Below, piece by piece: positions 9,501 to 18,448 of a DNA stretch of 39,774 nucleotides. Made by a program: the position numbers and the translations under genes. Positions within the stretch are counted from its first letter, which is position 1; each line of letters opens with the position of its first letter. Origin of the DNA: Streptococcus parasanguinis (GTDB lineage Bacteria > Bacillota > Bacilli > Lactobacillales > Streptococcaceae); assembly GCF_023109675.1 (NCBI RefSeq), contig NZ_JALDUR010000016.1, forward strand, positions 1 to 39,774, read 5' to 3'. A model generated the notes under the pieces. The model saw only the letters and a list, made by a program, of their open reading frames with translations. It was not told the origin of the DNA and did not search any database.

Positions 9501-10244
9501 CTCATAAAGGGCCTGCTGGATGCTCTCCATCAGAGCACCTTCAACCTGTTCAAAATCAGTCTCCTCATAACCTTTTAGGAAATGCTCCTCCAACCATTTC
9601 TCTGGATCACTGGTCGACTGAAGAAAATCATAGATCTGGTAGACCTGCTCTTTAAACAAGGTCAAATTTTTGCGCTGTCCCGTGAAATTCTTGACCATCT
9701 GGACAAAAGCTTCTTGATTTTCCCCTTGGTAATAGCGGTCAAAAACAGCTTGAAAGACTTCATTTTGTAAGAGACGTTGCTCACTGGCATTTTGTAAAAT
9801 CCGAAACTGGGGTGTCAACCCAAGCAAATAGCCATAGCGCGTTAGGACCTTTTGGGTAAAGGAATCCATGGTTCCGATATCACTAGTGGCAACATCTGCG
9901 ATTTGACGGGCCAGATGTTGTTTGAGCTCTGGGTCATCGCTCGCTTGCAGGGCTTTTCCAAGTTCACTTTCCAAACGCTCCTTGAGCTCCCCTGCTGCCT
10001 TGACCGTAAAGGTCGAGATAAAGAGCTCCTTAATCGAAATGCCTCGCTGGATCTGATCCAAAATCCTTTGCACCAGGACAAAGGTCTTCCCCGAACCAGC
10101 AGAGGCCGACACCAAGATATTGGTCCCCGAACTATAGATGGCATCGATCTGTTCCGGTGTCCGCTTTTGCTCTTTAGTAGAGGCTGCCTCTTGGGCCTGA
10201 AGGGCCTTGATTTCTTCTCTTGTCAAAAATACTTGTTTGATCAT
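6579..10244 (-). CDS. rexA: Helicase-nuclease RexA (AddA), ATP-dependent exonuclease subunit A
   Basis: A 1221-residue SF1 helicase plus nuclease, the functional counterpart of RecB in double-strand-break processing. Helicase motifs in order: Walker [10 protein letters not shown] (about 46-54), Walker [23 protein letters not shown], the [10 protein letters not shown] motif and LLYVAMTRA. The C-terminal RecB-type nuclease carries GILDGYV and DYKTD, with the catalytic Asp and Lys. The start ATG at 10244 overlaps the rexB stop as ATGA and has GGAGG upstream inside rexB; the longer frame runs back into rexB and is rejected. Works as a heterodimer with RexB. Confidence 0.95.
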   Translation of the reverse strand: MIKQVFLTREEIKALQAQEAASTKEQKRTPEQIDAIYSSGTNILVSASAGSGKTFVLVQRILDQIQRGISIKELFISTFTVKAAGELKERLESELGKALQASDDPELKQHLARQIADVATSDIGTMDSFTQKVLTRYGYLLGLTPQFRILQNASEQRLLQNEVFQAVFDRYYQGENQEAFVQMVKNFTGQRKNLTLFKEQVYQIYDFLQSTSDPEKWLEEHFLKGYEETDFEQVEGALMESIQQALYEAESFFAFHLSNEGQAFGKAKYLEAVQEVLDQIGSLTGPTNKEQLTSVLKAVVAISRASNGGALTNRARKEELKELVTAYNQDKTIHINRLRDLDNQLYQLEFQQTFHQEEGPMLSLLRDFIRDFARAYLERKIQEKAYEFGDISHFAIQILEQFPEVRQAFQERYHEVMVDEYQDTNHTQERMLDLLSNGHNRFMVGDIKQSIYRFRQADPQIFNDKFKAYQEEGAKGRLILLKENFRSHVEVLDATNDVFRHLMDEEVGEIDYNQTHYLVAGSDKQRMALPQHRAEFLLYDGSQDQEEKTEDEEAPLGVETISKGEILLVIKEILRLHRVEKVPFKEITLLTATRTRNDAILEAFDQYHIPIVADSGQAHYLESLEVMVMLDTLRTINNPLHDYPLVALMKSPMFDFDEDELARISLQTLPEQKQVAFYHKVQLALEKTAEHANLIDAKLSAKIENFLKVLSTWRAAAKTSSLYDLLWKIYEDRYYYDYVGALPNGAQRQANLYALTLRANDYEKASFKGLSRFIAMIDKVIENEHDLASVPLAAPKDAVQLMTVHKSKGLEFKYVFILNMDKAFNRKDQSGPIILSRQKGIGFKYVANLPVETENPAAPETIRLQIETPCYQRNVEETKLATISEQMRLLYVAMTRAELKLYLVGKGREDKLRDTDWGTSRNGKLDPEKRKEWTSYQDWLFAIQDVFTKNTLAYDTRFVTDEDLTPDQLEPLEKEKDSRLDQLKDVRQSEDIRRALDILENVDRLNQLYAPAIHLPIVRTPSQIKKFYEPVMDANGVQIMDAKTMTPDFELPTFGQEKAVTGAQVGSAVHELMQRVPLGEEITLDTLHQALEQVQAEPAVKARIKLEAILAFYETPLGTLLQKEASRVRREAPFAMLKKDPASGEDFVVRGILDGYVVLEDRILLFDYKTDHYKVPSQLVERYRDQLDLYAEALRRSYGKEQVEKYLVLLGGPHLEVVKVE

Positions 10245-13200
10245 TTGTTCAAGACCTCCTTCATCTTCTCGATCCAAGCGGCTTTCACCTTTTCACCGCG
10301 TATTCCTTTTTGGTCTAGTTTGGTCAAGAACCGTGCCTGACCAAGGTGACGATCCGCTTCAAAGCCGGTGATGGATTTAAACTGCTCCACATATGGTGCG
10401 ATATTGCGCCCATTTTCACTATAGGGATTGATGGCAAATTGCCCTTTGAGAATCCCTTCTGCTGCTGTTTTATAGAGATAAGCGTTGTACAAGAGGAGCA
10501 GGTCCAGCTCTTCCTTACTCAGCATCATGGCCTTGTTCTTATCATAGGCCTCTCCCAGATAAGGCGCCTGATCTGCCATAAAGAGTCCCTTGTACTGTTG
10601 ACTTTTCATAGTTTGGTTGATGGCGTCCTCGACTGTCTTGGTCTTTTTCAGATCTACTAGGGGATCTCCCATTTCCAAATACATGGCACCGAAAATCCCT
10701 TGCTCCGCTTGGTATTCCTTCAAATCCTGAATCGCAGAGAGATAGGTTGGCAATTGAGAATTTAGTCCATTAAAGAACTTGTCATAGTGAAATTGCGTCA
10801 AGCTCGACTTGTAATCCACAACGCCAAGAGCTCCCCGATCGCTTAACTGATCAATGCGGTCCACCTTGCCTCGTAGCCGCAGGAAACGGCCATCAGACAA
10901 AGGATAAGAGGTGTGGGCGCTCCCGCCAAAGAGGGTCTCCTCACCAATGGTCTCGATGCCATTTTGCTGAGCGAGGACACGCCCCGTTGTTTTAGCGGTA
11001 TCAAGAAGCAAGTTGCGAATAAACTCGGTCTCTCCATTTTCTCCATACAATTGCTGGAACTCTGCTTCTTGGCTGGTTTCTCGAATCGCCTCGCTTAAGC
11101 GCTGATCAAACGCTTGATCGGAGCTGTCTTTTAAGACTTTTTCAAAGATTCGGTGCAAGAAATTCCCATGACTGCGAGCGTCTGGCTGGATGGTCTCATC
11201 CTCTTGTAGCCCTAAGACATAGCGCAGATAAAAGGCGTACTGGTGCTTGTAGTATTCATTCAAGGCAGAAGCAGATAAGGTCAAGGCTTTGCCTTCTGGG
11301 TAGAGCGCTTGAAGCGTATCCGACTGGAGCTGGCGACTCTTCAATTCTGTTGAAATTTGAGGAATCTGGATGCCTTCAGCGGCTAATTTCTTGCGCAAGA
11401 CCCGTACCGCCACACCCCAAAAGCTGGCTTCTTCAGCGGACAGCTCACTAGTGATCTCTTCTTGATGGAGTTCGATCACGCGCGCTAAGAGGGCTCGGTA
11501 GGTCCCGATATCATCACTCGAAGCTTGGGCTTGTTTGGTCGTCCACTTGATGGCAATGGGCTCCTTGGCCAATTCTAGAAGGTAAGGAGAGACACTATCT
11601 TCCGTTTCATTGACCAAGCTAGGGGCCGATAGGACCAGTTGTTCGGTCGCTGCATTGAGGAGCGAAACCGCCACAAAGCGATTCTTCTTGAGATTTTCGC
11701 TGGTCACCACCTGGAGCTCTGCTCCTTCTTGGGTGGCCTCATTGAGCTGCTGGCGTTCGTCTTCACTGAGAAGAGAGGTGTTTTGGGCGATCTTGGGAAA
11801 TCGCTCCTGGGTTAGCCCAATGGCATAGACATAAGGGGCTGTCAAGGGCTCAATCAAGTCATAGGACTGAACGGTCACTACATCAACTGTAGCAGGAACT
11901 GTCCGGTATTGTGACAATTGCATGCCGGATAAGACAAGAGCTAAAAAGTCATCCACTGTCAGTTCTTGGTCCTCAAAAACCAGACTCAATTCTTCTAAGA
12001 CGTGGAGGAAGGTCTTCCAGACCTGGTCATAGCGCTCCTGCTCTTCCAAAGCTAGATCCTTGATCAAAGCTTGTAGATTCTGAGAAAGCTGAGCCTCTTG
12101 CAGAAACTCTGTAAAGGTGGTTAAGAGTTGGGTCACCTTTTGTTTGCGCTGTGAAAAGAAAGGGACTAGAGGTTCTACGACGCGTTCTCGGAGAGTATTA
12201 AGCTTTTCCAAATTAAACTTGCCCTGACGATTGCTAGTAAAAGGCTTGTGAAATTTTGTAGCACCCTTTACTTCCGCAAAGCAAAGGTATTGCTCAAAAG
12301 CATCGACTTCTGCTTGCGTCAGATCACTATACAGACCCGTTTTCAATAGATTGATGACATCTTCTGTCTGGTAATTGAACTGTTTGATCCGCCCTAGCGA
12401 TTCAATGACCTGAATCAAGGGATGGTGGACCATGGCCTCACTTCGTCCCAAGTAAAAGGGAATCTGATACTGATCAAAAATGGTCTTGAGTTGCAGTTGA
12501 TAAGCTTCCACATCGCCTAACAAGACCCGAATATCCCGATAGCGGGCCCCATCATGAAGACGCTGACGGATGGATTTGGCAACAAATTCCAACTCTTCTT
12601 TTTGCGTATTGGTCTGCCAGAGTTGGATAGCTGTTCGATCTTGGTCCTCCAGCTCATTTTCCACTTGTGAAAAATCGTAGCGCGCTTCTAGCATGCGGGT
12701 AATGCGACTAAAAGAGTCTTCGATCGCTTGCCCACAATACTGAGGCTGAACTTGGAAAGTCTTTGCCAGCTGGAGGAGAAAGTCAACACTGGCTTGGTAA
12801 AGATTTCCCTCTCTAAAGCTTGCCCGGTAGGCTTTTTCACTGGCATAGACTCCGATGACAATCTCCACTCCTTTTCGGTGAAGGAGACCAATCAAAGCCT
12901 CTTCTTCTGCAGAAAAACGCGTGAAGCCATCGACGACGATCGCCACATCCTGTAATTGCTCTTCCAGCTGCCCTTCTTCGACCTGATTGAGGAAAAAGGC
13001 CATCTTGGACTGGGATTCATACTGATGCTTGACCAGCATCTCAGAGACCGCTTCAAAAATCGCCAAGAGGTCCTCTCTTTTTTCAGCTTCCTCGAGCAAC
13101 TCCAAATCGGTAAAATCCATCTGGGCCGTCTGCAATTCATGATAGAGCTGGACCAGTTGCTGGATAAACTGAGGATCCTTGCGCAGGGCCCCGTAAGCTT

Positions 13201-13507
13201 TGAGATCCTGCTCCTTCATCTGGGACAGGGCTTTAAAAAATAGCATACCTAGACCGATGTCATCCAAGGGTTGCTCCTCAAAAACCTGATTCAGGATGAA
13301 ATAACGGGCCATTTGGGCAAAGCGCGTGACGGTAATGGCAAAAGAAGCCTGACCTTCTAAATAGGACAAGACCTTGGCTTCTTTTTCAAAGGAAAGAGAG
13401 TTGGGCGCAATGTAAAACACACGCTTGCCCTGTTCTACTAACCCTACGGCTTCTTGTGTCAGGACCTGGGTCAAGGGGGTCCGAACATCCGTATAGAGTA
13501 ATTTCAT
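10241..13507 (-). CDS. rexB: Nuclease RexB (AddB), ATP-dependent exonuclease subunit B
   Basis: A 1088-residue partner of RexA. The C-terminal nuclease has LRGKVDRID and VVDYKSS, the catalytic Asp and Asp-Tyr-Lys. Bacillus AddB starts with a Walker A loop and binds an iron-sulfur cluster through four cysteines around its nuclease. Here the N-terminus ([16 protein letters not shown]) has no GxxGxGK loop, the matching nuclease flank reads [16 protein letters not shown] without cysteine, and the C-terminal CxxC cluster is absent, as known for streptococcal and lactococcal RexB. AAAGGAG lies about ten bases before the ATG. First gene of the rexB-rexA-DUF4298 operon. Confidence 0.94.
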   Translation of the reverse strand: MKLLYTDVRTPLTQVLTQEAVGLVEQGKRVFYIAPNSLSFEKEAKVLSYLEGQASFAITVTRFAQMARYFILNQVFEEQPLDDIGLGMLFFKALSQMKEQDLKAYGALRKDPQFIQQLVQLYHELQTAQMDFTDLELLEEAEKREDLLAIFEAVSEMLVKHQYESQSKMAFFLNQVEEGQLEEQLQDVAIVVDGFTRFSAEEEALIGLLHRKGVEIVIGVYASEKAYRASFREGNLYQASVDFLLQLAKTFQVQPQYCGQAIEDSFSRITRMLEARYDFSQVENELEDQDRTAIQLWQTNTQKEELEFVAKSIRQRLHDGARYRDIRVLLGDVEAYQLQLKTIFDQYQIPFYLGRSEAMVHHPLIQVIESLGRIKQFNYQTEDVINLLKTGLYSDLTQAEVDAFEQYLCFAEVKGATKFHKPFTSNRQGKFNLEKLNTLRERVVEPLVPFFSQRKQKVTQLLTTFTEFLQEAQLSQNLQALIKDLALEEQERYDQVWKTFLHVLEELSLVFEDQELTVDDFLALVLSGMQLSQYRTVPATVDVVTVQSYDLIEPLTAPYVYAIGLTQERFPKIAQNTSLLSEDERQQLNEATQEGAELQVVTSENLKKNRFVAVSLLNAATEQLVLSAPSLVNETEDSVSPYLLELAKEPIAIKWTTKQAQASSDDIGTYRALLARVIELHQEEITSELSAEEASFWGVAVRVLRKKLAAEGIQIPQISTELKSRQLQSDTLQALYPEGKALTLSASALNEYYKHQYAFYLRYVLGLQEDETIQPDARSHGNFLHRIFEKVLKDSSDQAFDQRLSEAIRETSQEAEFQQLYGENGETEFIRNLLLDTAKTTGRVLAQQNGIETIGEETLFGGSAHTSYPLSDGRFLRLRGKVDRIDQLSDRGALGVVDYKSSLTQFHYDKFFNGLNSQLPTYLSAIQDLKEYQAEQGIFGAMYLEMGDPLVDLKKTKTVEDAINQTMKSQQYKGLFMADQAPYLGEAYDKNKAMMLSKEELDLLLLYNAYLYKTAAEGILKGQFAINPYSENGRNIAPYVEQFKSITGFEADRHLGQARFLTKLDQKGIRGEKVKAAWIEKMKEVLNK

Positions 13508-13555
13508 CCGATCCGTTCTCCTTTTGGCATTTTCTTGAGAGCTTGTTATCTTCTT

Positions 13556-13561
13556 ATTATA
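13556..13561 (-). promoter_or_regulatory. Extended -10 promoter for rexB
   Basis: On the minus strand a perfect TATAAT preceded by TGA (an extended -10) lies about 50 bases before the rexB start. No convincing -35 is seen. Confidence 0.6.
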
Positions 13562-13626
13562 TCATTTTCACAGGAGGGACTAAAGCAAGAAGTCATGCTC
13601 CTCTTGCCCCAATTTTAGGACATTTG

Positions 13627-13635
13627 TGCTACAAT
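13627..13635 (+). promoter_or_regulatory. Extended -10 promoter for the glutathione peroxidase gene
   Basis: TGC followed by TACAAT forms an extended -10 about 30 bases before the gpo start. The -35 is weak. It is divergent from the rexB promoter. Confidence 0.6.
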
Positions 13636-13666
13636 AGAAGTTAAAGAAACAGAAAGGATGATCCCG

Positions 13667-14149
13667 ATGACCAGCATTTATGATTTTTCTTTAGAAAACC
13701 AGAATGGGGAGGAGATTCCCCTTTCTCACTACCAAGGTAAGGTCCTCATCGTGGTCAATACAGCAACAGGCTGTGGCTTGACCCCGCAATACCAAGGACT
13801 GCAAGATCTCTACCTGCGCTACCAGGAAAAGGGGCTGGAAATCCTAGACATTCCCTGTAACCAATTCATGGGGCAGGCACCAGGAACTGCAGAAGAAATC
13901 AATAGTTTCTGCAGCCTCAACTACCAGACCACCTTCCCACGATTCGCTAAAGCCAAGGTCAATGGTAAAGAAGCCCTTCCTCTCTATGACTGGCTCAAAA
14001 GTCAAGCAGCTGGACCACTGGGCAAACGCATCGAATGGAACTTCTCAAAATTTGTCATCGACCGACAAGGCCAAGTTGCCCAACGCTTCTCCTCCAAAAC
14101 AGAGCCAGCTGCCATGGAAGACTTGATCCAAGACTTACTTGAGAAATAA
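13667..14149 (+). CDS. gpo: Glutathione peroxidase family thiol peroxidase
   Basis: A 160-residue thioredoxin-fold peroxidase. The catalytic site reads NTATGCGLTPQY with cysteine (Cys36) in place of selenocysteine, Gln66 in CNQF and a WNF tryptophan further on. Bacterial cysteine forms usually take electrons from thioredoxin or glutathione to reduce peroxides. A start three codons earlier (13658) is possible, but AAAGGA is placed correctly only for ATG 13667. Monocistronic, divergent from rexB, followed by its own hairpin terminator. Confidence 0.92.
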   Translation: MTSIYDFSLENQNGEEIPLSHYQGKVLIVVNTATGCGLTPQYQGLQDLYLRYQEKGLEILDIPCNQFMGQAPGTAEEINSFCSLNYQTTFPRFAKAKVNGKEALPLYDWLKSQAAGPLGKRIEWNFSKFVIDRQGQVAQRFSSKTEPAAMEDLIQDLLEK

Positions 14150-14151
14150 GC

Positions 14152-14181
14152 AAAAAGCCTGAAAGTGTAGTCAGGATTTTT
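14152..14181 (+). terminator. Terminator of the glutathione peroxidase gene
   Basis: CCTGA (14158-14162) pairs with TCAGG (14171-14175), flanked by an A run on the left and five T on the right, directly after the stop codon. The core stem is short. Confidence 0.65.
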
Positions 14182-14202
14182 GATGAATGGCTATTTATTT
14201 TC

Positions 14203-14391
14203 GAGACTTTCCGCTGTGAGAAAAGTGCCTGAAACAATAACGTTTCAGGCACTCAGGAATTTTGAGAGTAAAACAGTTTGGGAAACTGTTTTAGCCTGAG
14301 CCCAGAAATTAAAGAGCGAAGGGGCTCAATAATTAGTCATGGAACTTCTTCGAAGTTCGCTGACGTCCGTACTCACCTAAGGAAAGTTTCT
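14203..14391. repeat. MITE-like modular hairpin element, copy B
   Basis: Same ends as copy A: GAGACTTTCC at 14203-14212 and GGAAAGTTTC at 14381-14390. The first hairpin is an 11-bp stem 14225-14235/14242-14252 whose two changed pairs relative to copy A are compensated on both arms. The middle is different from copy A: an 11-bp stem 14269-14279/14283-14293 and a 7-bp stem 14297-14303/14322-14328. The final hairpin 14342-14348/14352-14358 and the 3' block match copy A exactly. It lies between convergent genes. Confidence 0.8.
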
Positions 14392-14412
14392 AAGAAGTCA
14401 TTATCCATAAGC

Positions 14413-14447
14413 CAAAAAAGCCTGAGCTAACGCTCAAGCTTTTTTTA
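14413..14447. terminator. Bidirectional terminator after the ABC exporter operon
   Basis: AAAAAAGCCTGAGC and GCTCAAGCTTTTTT pair with one mismatch around a TAAC loop, giving A and T runs for both strands. It ends four bases before the stop codon of the exporter gene. Confidence 0.85.
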
Positions 14448-14450
14448 TTA

Positions 14451-16319
14451 TTAATCAATTTCAAGTCCACCGGTGTACAAGCGGTAATAAGTGCCACGTT
14501 CTGCCATCAAGGAAGCATGGTTGCCTCGTTCGATAATGCGTCCGTGGTCCATCACCATGATGACATCGGAATTGACAATCGTCGATAGACGGTGGGCGAT
14601 AACAAAGACTGTCCGACCTTCCATCAAGCGGTCCATCCCTTCTTGCACCATCTTCTCTGTCCGTGAGTCAATAGAAGACGTCGCTTCGTCCAGGATCAAG
14701 ACAGGCGCATTGGCAAGGGCTGCACGGGCAATGGCGATCAATTGTCGTTGACCATTTGATAGACCAGCCCCATCATCCGTCAAGACTGTCTCATAGCCCT
14801 GATCCAAGTGCTTGACAAAGGAATCCACATTGGCAATCCGAGCTGCTTCAAGGATTTCTTCCCGTGTTGCATCAGCACGGCCGTAAGCGATGTTTTCTGC
14901 AATCGTACCAGTAAATAAGTGGGTATCTTGAAGAACGATTCCAAGGGAACGACGCAGAGAATCTTTCTCAATCAATTTAATATCGATCCCATCATAAGTA
15001 ATCATTCCGGATTGGATATCATAGAATCGGTTGATCAAGTTGGTAATGGTTGTCTTTCCCGCACCAGTCGCTCCGACAAAGGCCACTTTTTGCCCCTTAT
15101 CCGCGTACAAGTTGATGCCATGAAGGATTTGTTTCTTCCCATCATAAGAGAAATCAACATCATCAAAGACCACATTTCCGACCATCTTCACAAGCTGGTA
15201 ATCTCCGTTTGGACGTGGGTGTTTCCAAGCCCATTTGTTGGTTTTCTGATCAGTTTCAACCATTTCTCCATCGACCAGTTCATAATTGACCAGCGTCACT
15301 TTTCCTTGGTCGACTTCTTCTTCTTCATCCAAAAGATCAAAGACACGATCTCCACCAGCCAAGGCCATAAGGACAAAGTTCAATTGTTGAGAGACCTGGG
15401 CAATGGGACCTGTGAAGGAACGGTTCAATTGCAGAAAGGCCATAAGACCACCAATGGTTAAACCACCGACGCCGTTTAGCGCAAAGAGGCCCCCGATCAA
15501 GGCTGTTAGAACAAAGGAAACATTTCCCAAGTTCCCAAGAATCGGCATGAGGACGTTGGCATAGCGGTTAGCCTGGTAGGAAGACTCAAAGAGTTGATCA
15601 TTGATCCGGTCAAAATCCTCAATGCTTTCTCTTTCATGCACAAAGGCCTTGACCACTTTTTGACCAGACATCATTTCTTCAATAAAGCCGTTCTCAATCC
15701 CCAAGTTCTTTTGTTGGGCCCCAAAGTAACGACCTGATTTACCAGAAACATCCTTGATGATAAAGACCATGACGATAACCATGAAAAGAACAATCAAGAA
15801 CAGGAGTGGACTAACCGTCAGCATGGTAATCGTTACCCCAAGGATGGTAATCGCTGAGGATAGAAGTTGAGGAATGGATTGTTCAATCGCTTGGCGAAGG
15901 GCATCAATATCATTGGTATAGATAGACATGATGTCCCCGTGTTGGTGGGTATCAAAGTAACGAACTGGCAGTTTTTGCATGCGGGCAAACAACTGATTTC
16001 GAAGACTTCTAAGTGAGTCTTGTGAAACAGTCGCCATGATCAAGGTAAAGCCATAGTTGGCAAGGACCCCGATCAAACAGATCAAACCAACCCTTGTCAA
16101 GAAGGACAAGAGCGGTCCAAAATCATGGCTATTACTTGTCAGCATGGGCTCCACATAGACGTCTACCAAGGACTGAATCGAAGCTGTCACATTGACCGTC
16201 GCAAGTGACGATAGAATGATTAAGATAAAGGAAACAATCAAGGACACCTTGTAGTTTTTCCAAAGGAAGTCGAGCAGGCGAAGGATAGAGCCTAGATTTG
16301 CTTTTTTCTTAGTTTTCAT
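14451..16319 (-). CDS. ABC exporter, heterodimer subunit with consensus Walker B (LmrD/BmrD-like)
   Basis: A 622-residue half transporter: about six membrane helices (roughly residues 20-320), then an ATPase domain. Walker A is GATGAGKTT, the signature is the degenerate LSNGQ, and Walker B is LILDEATSSID with the catalytic Glu. A roughly 60-residue charged insert (EEEEVDQGK...HPRPNGDYQ) lies between membrane and ATPase domains. The start at 16319 is set by AAAGGAG and overlaps the upstream subunit by 11 bases; the longer frame reads into that gene. With its partner it should form a multidrug or peptide exporter of the LmrCD/BmrCD type; substrate unknown. Confidence 0.9.
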   Translation of the reverse strand: MKTKKKANLGSILRLLDFLWKNYKVSLIVSFILIILSSLATVNVTASIQSLVDVYVEPMLTSNSHDFGPLLSFLTRVGLICLIGVLANYGFTLIMATVSQDSLRSLRNQLFARMQKLPVRYFDTHQHGDIMSIYTNDIDALRQAIEQSIPQLLSSAITILGVTITMLTVSPLLFLIVLFMVIVMVFIIKDVSGKSGRYFGAQQKNLGIENGFIEEMMSGQKVVKAFVHERESIEDFDRINDQLFESSYQANRYANVLMPILGNLGNVSFVLTALIGGLFALNGVGGLTIGGLMAFLQLNRSFTGPIAQVSQQLNFVLMALAGGDRVFDLLDEEEEVDQGKVTLVNYELVDGEMVETDQKTNKWAWKHPRPNGDYQLVKMVGNVVFDDVDFSYDGKKQILHGINLYADKGQKVAFVGATGAGKTTITNLINRFYDIQSGMITYDGIDIKLIEKDSLRRSLGIVLQDTHLFTGTIAENIAYGRADATREEILEAARIANVDSFVKHLDQGYETVLTDDGAGLSNGQRQLIAIARAALANAPVLILDEATSSIDSRTEKMVQEGMDRLMEGRTVFVIAHRLSTIVNSDVIMVMDHGRIIERGNHASLMAERGTYYRLYTGGLEID

Positions 16320-18054
16320 CTGCTTCTCCTTTCCCTTGTGTTTGCATTTCATATACTTCTTGGTAGATGGCATTGGTCGCAAGCAATTCCTCGTGACGAC
16401 CGATCGCATCGATTTGGCCATCATTCATCACAATAATACGATCTGCATCTTGAATAGAGGAAATCCGTTGACCAATGATGATTTTGGTCGTCTCTTTCAA
16501 GCTGGTTGCCAATCCTTGACGGATCAAACTATCTGTCTTGGTATCGACTGCCGAAGTCGAATCATCCAAGATCAAGATCTTCGGATTCATAAGAAGGGCA
16601 CGCGCGATACAAAGACGCTGGCGTTGACCACCAGAGACATTGGATCCCCCACGCTCAATCATGGTGTCATAACCCTCTTTGAAATCTTGAATAAATTCAT
16701 CGGCTTGGGCAATCTTACAAGCTGCGATGATCTCTTCATCTGTCGCATCCTTATTTCCCCAGCGCATATTTTCTTTAATCGTACCAGAGAAAAGGACATT
16801 GGTCTGAAGAACCATGGCCACTTGCTTACGAAGGGAATCAAGATCGTATTCTTTGACATCGTGGCCTGCTACTGTCACCCGACCAGACTCGACATCATAG
16901 AGACGAGGAATCAACTGCACCAAGCTTGATTTTCCTGATCCTGTTCCTCCCAAGATACCAATCACTTCCCCTGAACGAATAGAAAGATTAATCCCTTGTA
17001 AGACATGGGTCTTGTCGCCATTTTCATCGGTATAAGCAAAAGTCACATCTTCAAAGTTGATCGAACCATCAGCGACTTCTTTGATCCCATTTTCTGGAGA
17101 GTCAATCGTCGTTTTGGTCGTTAAGACTTCATTGATCCGCTCAACAGATGCCATAGAAATCGACAACATGACAAAGATCATCATGAACATCATGAGCGAC
17201 ATGAGAATAGTCATGGTGTAGCTAAACATAGAAGTCAAATTCCCAGTAGAAAGTTGGCCACCAACGATCAGATGAGCTCCAATCCATGAGATCAAAAGGA
17301 AAGAAGCATACATGGAAAGCATCATAGCTGGGCTACTCAAGACAACGACACGGATAGCCTTCATAAACATGTTGTAAATCAAACGCGAAGCCTTCTTGAA
17401 TTTAACCGTTTCATCTGCTTCCTTAACGTAAGACTTCACTACCCGCATATTGGTGATGTTTTCTTGAATGCTGTTGTTGAGATTGTCATAAGCTTCAAAT
17501 ACTTCTGTGAAGAGTGGATAAACAATCTTCATGATGATGCTTAAGACGGCTGCCAAAAAGATGGTCACATAGACAAAGATCATGGCCATTTCTGGATTGA
17601 TCAAGAAACAAGCCACAATGGCAAAGATCAAATTGAGCGGTGCCCGTACACAGATCCGGATCACCATTTGATAGGCATTTTGCACATTGGTCACGTCCGT
17701 CATCATCCGAGTGACTAACCCACCTGATGAGAACTGATCAATATTCTCAAATGAGAAGGTTTGAACCTTTTTGAAAATGGCCCGACGAAGGTTTTTAGCA
17801 AAACCAGCCGATGCATAGGCGCCATAACGGGCAGACTGCATCCCACAAAAGAGGGAGAGAAAGGCACAGACCAGCATGAGCCCACCGTAAAACAAAATAT
17901 TGTTCATGTTTCTTTGTTGAACACCCTGGTCCAAAAGACTCGCCATGACAAAGGGAATCGAAATCTCAAACATGACTTCAAAGACCATGAACAAGGAAGC
18001 CAAAATCGAGGGCTTCTTGAATTCTTTGATCTCGGAAATTAAGGATCGAATCAT
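16309..18054 (-). CDS. ABC exporter, heterodimer subunit with degenerate Walker B (LmrC/BmrC-like)
   Basis: A 581-residue half transporter with an N-terminal six-helix membrane domain and a C-terminal ATPase. Walker A is GGTGSGKSS, the signature is a canonical VSGGQ, and Walker B is LILDDSTSAVD, where Asp replaces the catalytic Glu. In known heterodimeric exporters the D-containing Walker B site pairs with the partner's altered signature, leaving one consensus and one degenerate ATP site; the pair here fits that rule. ATG 18054 has GGAGG five bases upstream; the frame's TTG four codons earlier is rejected. First gene of the operon, behind a leader of about 130 bases. Confidence 0.9.
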   Translation of the reverse strand: MIRSLISEIKEFKKPSILASLFMVFEVMFEISIPFVMASLLDQGVQQRNMNNILFYGGLMLVCAFLSLFCGMQSARYGAYASAGFAKNLRRAIFKKVQTFSFENIDQFSSGGLVTRMMTDVTNVQNAYQMVIRICVRAPLNLIFAIVACFLINPEMAMIFVYVTIFLAAVLSIIMKIVYPLFTEVFEAYDNLNNSIQENITNMRVVKSYVKEADETVKFKKASRLIYNMFMKAIRVVVLSSPAMMLSMYASFLLISWIGAHLIVGGQLSTGNLTSMFSYTMTILMSLMMFMMIFVMLSISMASVERINEVLTTKTTIDSPENGIKEVADGSINFEDVTFAYTDENGDKTHVLQGINLSIRSGEVIGILGGTGSGKSSLVQLIPRLYDVESGRVTVAGHDVKEYDLDSLRKQVAMVLQTNVLFSGTIKENMRWGNKDATDEEIIAACKIAQADEFIQDFKEGYDTMIERGGSNVSGGQRQRLCIARALLMNPKILILDDSTSAVDTKTDSLIRQGLATSLKETTKIIIGQRISSIQDADRIIVMNDGQIDAIGRHEELLATNAIYQEVYEMQTQGKGEADEN

Positions 18055-18063
18055 TATTACCTC

Positions 18064-18180
18064 CAATGTTATTCATACTTTTTCCTGCGGTAGAAGCAAA
18101 GCTTCTTTCCATCGAAAATAGGTCAAAACACACAAAATTCCCTGAGGGAAAGACCCTAGGGATTACGCGTTTTTTATAGT
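18064..18180 (-). promoter_or_regulatory. Structured 5' leader of the ABC exporter operon
   Basis: The transcribed leader contains a compact hairpin built from TCCCT/AGGGA and inner AGGG/CCCT with a TCTTT loop (about 18140-18167), then T-rich sequence, then a second hairpin AGAAGC/GCTTCT (about 18090-18107). Multidrug exporters of this class in other Firmicutes are sometimes controlled by transcription attenuation. No convincing leader peptide was found. Confidence 0.4.
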
Positions 18181-18184
18181 TTTC

Positions 18185-18213
18185 ATTGTAACCTAAATTG
18201 CAAAAAAATGCAA
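18185..18213 (-). promoter_or_regulatory. Promoter of the ABC exporter operon
   Basis: On the minus strand TTGCAT (18213-18208), a 17-base spacer and TACAAT (18190-18185). It gives a 5' leader of about 120-130 bases before the ATG at 18054. Confidence 0.7.
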
Positions 18214-18255
18214 GATTTTTAGACAGCATCCGTTTTTCTGTTGGTCTAGTACAAA

Positions 18256-18432
18256 AGAGGCTGGGACAAAAGTCCTAGCCTCTCAATTGTTTTTGGATTG
18301 TCGAGCAAGACGCAGTGGCAGAGTGGGCTATACTACGCTGATTTTATCAGCTTTTACAGCCCTACTCAACTGTGCGGAGGTGGGACGACGAAATCGAATT
18401 CTAACGAATTACCGATTTCTGTCCCACTCTCT
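18256..18432 (-). repeat. Three-hairpin streptococcal repeat, copy 2
   Basis: A full copy. Hairpin one is AGAGGCTGGGAC paired with GTCCTAGCCTCT (18256-18283) with an AAAA loop. The central long imperfect hairpin spans about 18311-18376 with GGGCT/AGCCC and GCTGAT/ATCAGC. The third, 18380-18427, pairs GTGGGAC/GTCCCAC and GAAATCG/CGATTTC. On the minus strand it begins 16 bases after the glycerophosphodiesterase stop, and the opposite end faces the exporter promoter. It probably serves as the terminator for the phosphodiesterase gene. Confidence 0.9.
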
Positions 18433-18448
18433 CTAGGCGTATCCTGTC

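Noticed and set aside
10245..10277. Longer N-terminus for rexA
   Set aside because: The extra eleven codons read through the end of rexB; the ATGA overlap with GGAGG upstream gives a clear start at 10244.
9852..10340. Plus-strand frame of 162 codons across the rexB/rexA junction
   Set aside because: Antisense to two conserved proteins and their ATGA overlap; composition is not protein-like and no ribosome site precedes it.
18160..18187. Possible leader peptide MKTIKNA for the exporter operon
   Set aside because: Its ATG overlaps the -10 hexamer, so it would not be part of the transcript from the recognised promoter.
17978..18229. 83-codon minus-strand frame over the exporter leader
   Set aside because: It starts upstream of the promoter and runs out of frame into the exporter gene; no ribosome site and no hydrophobic or domain pattern.
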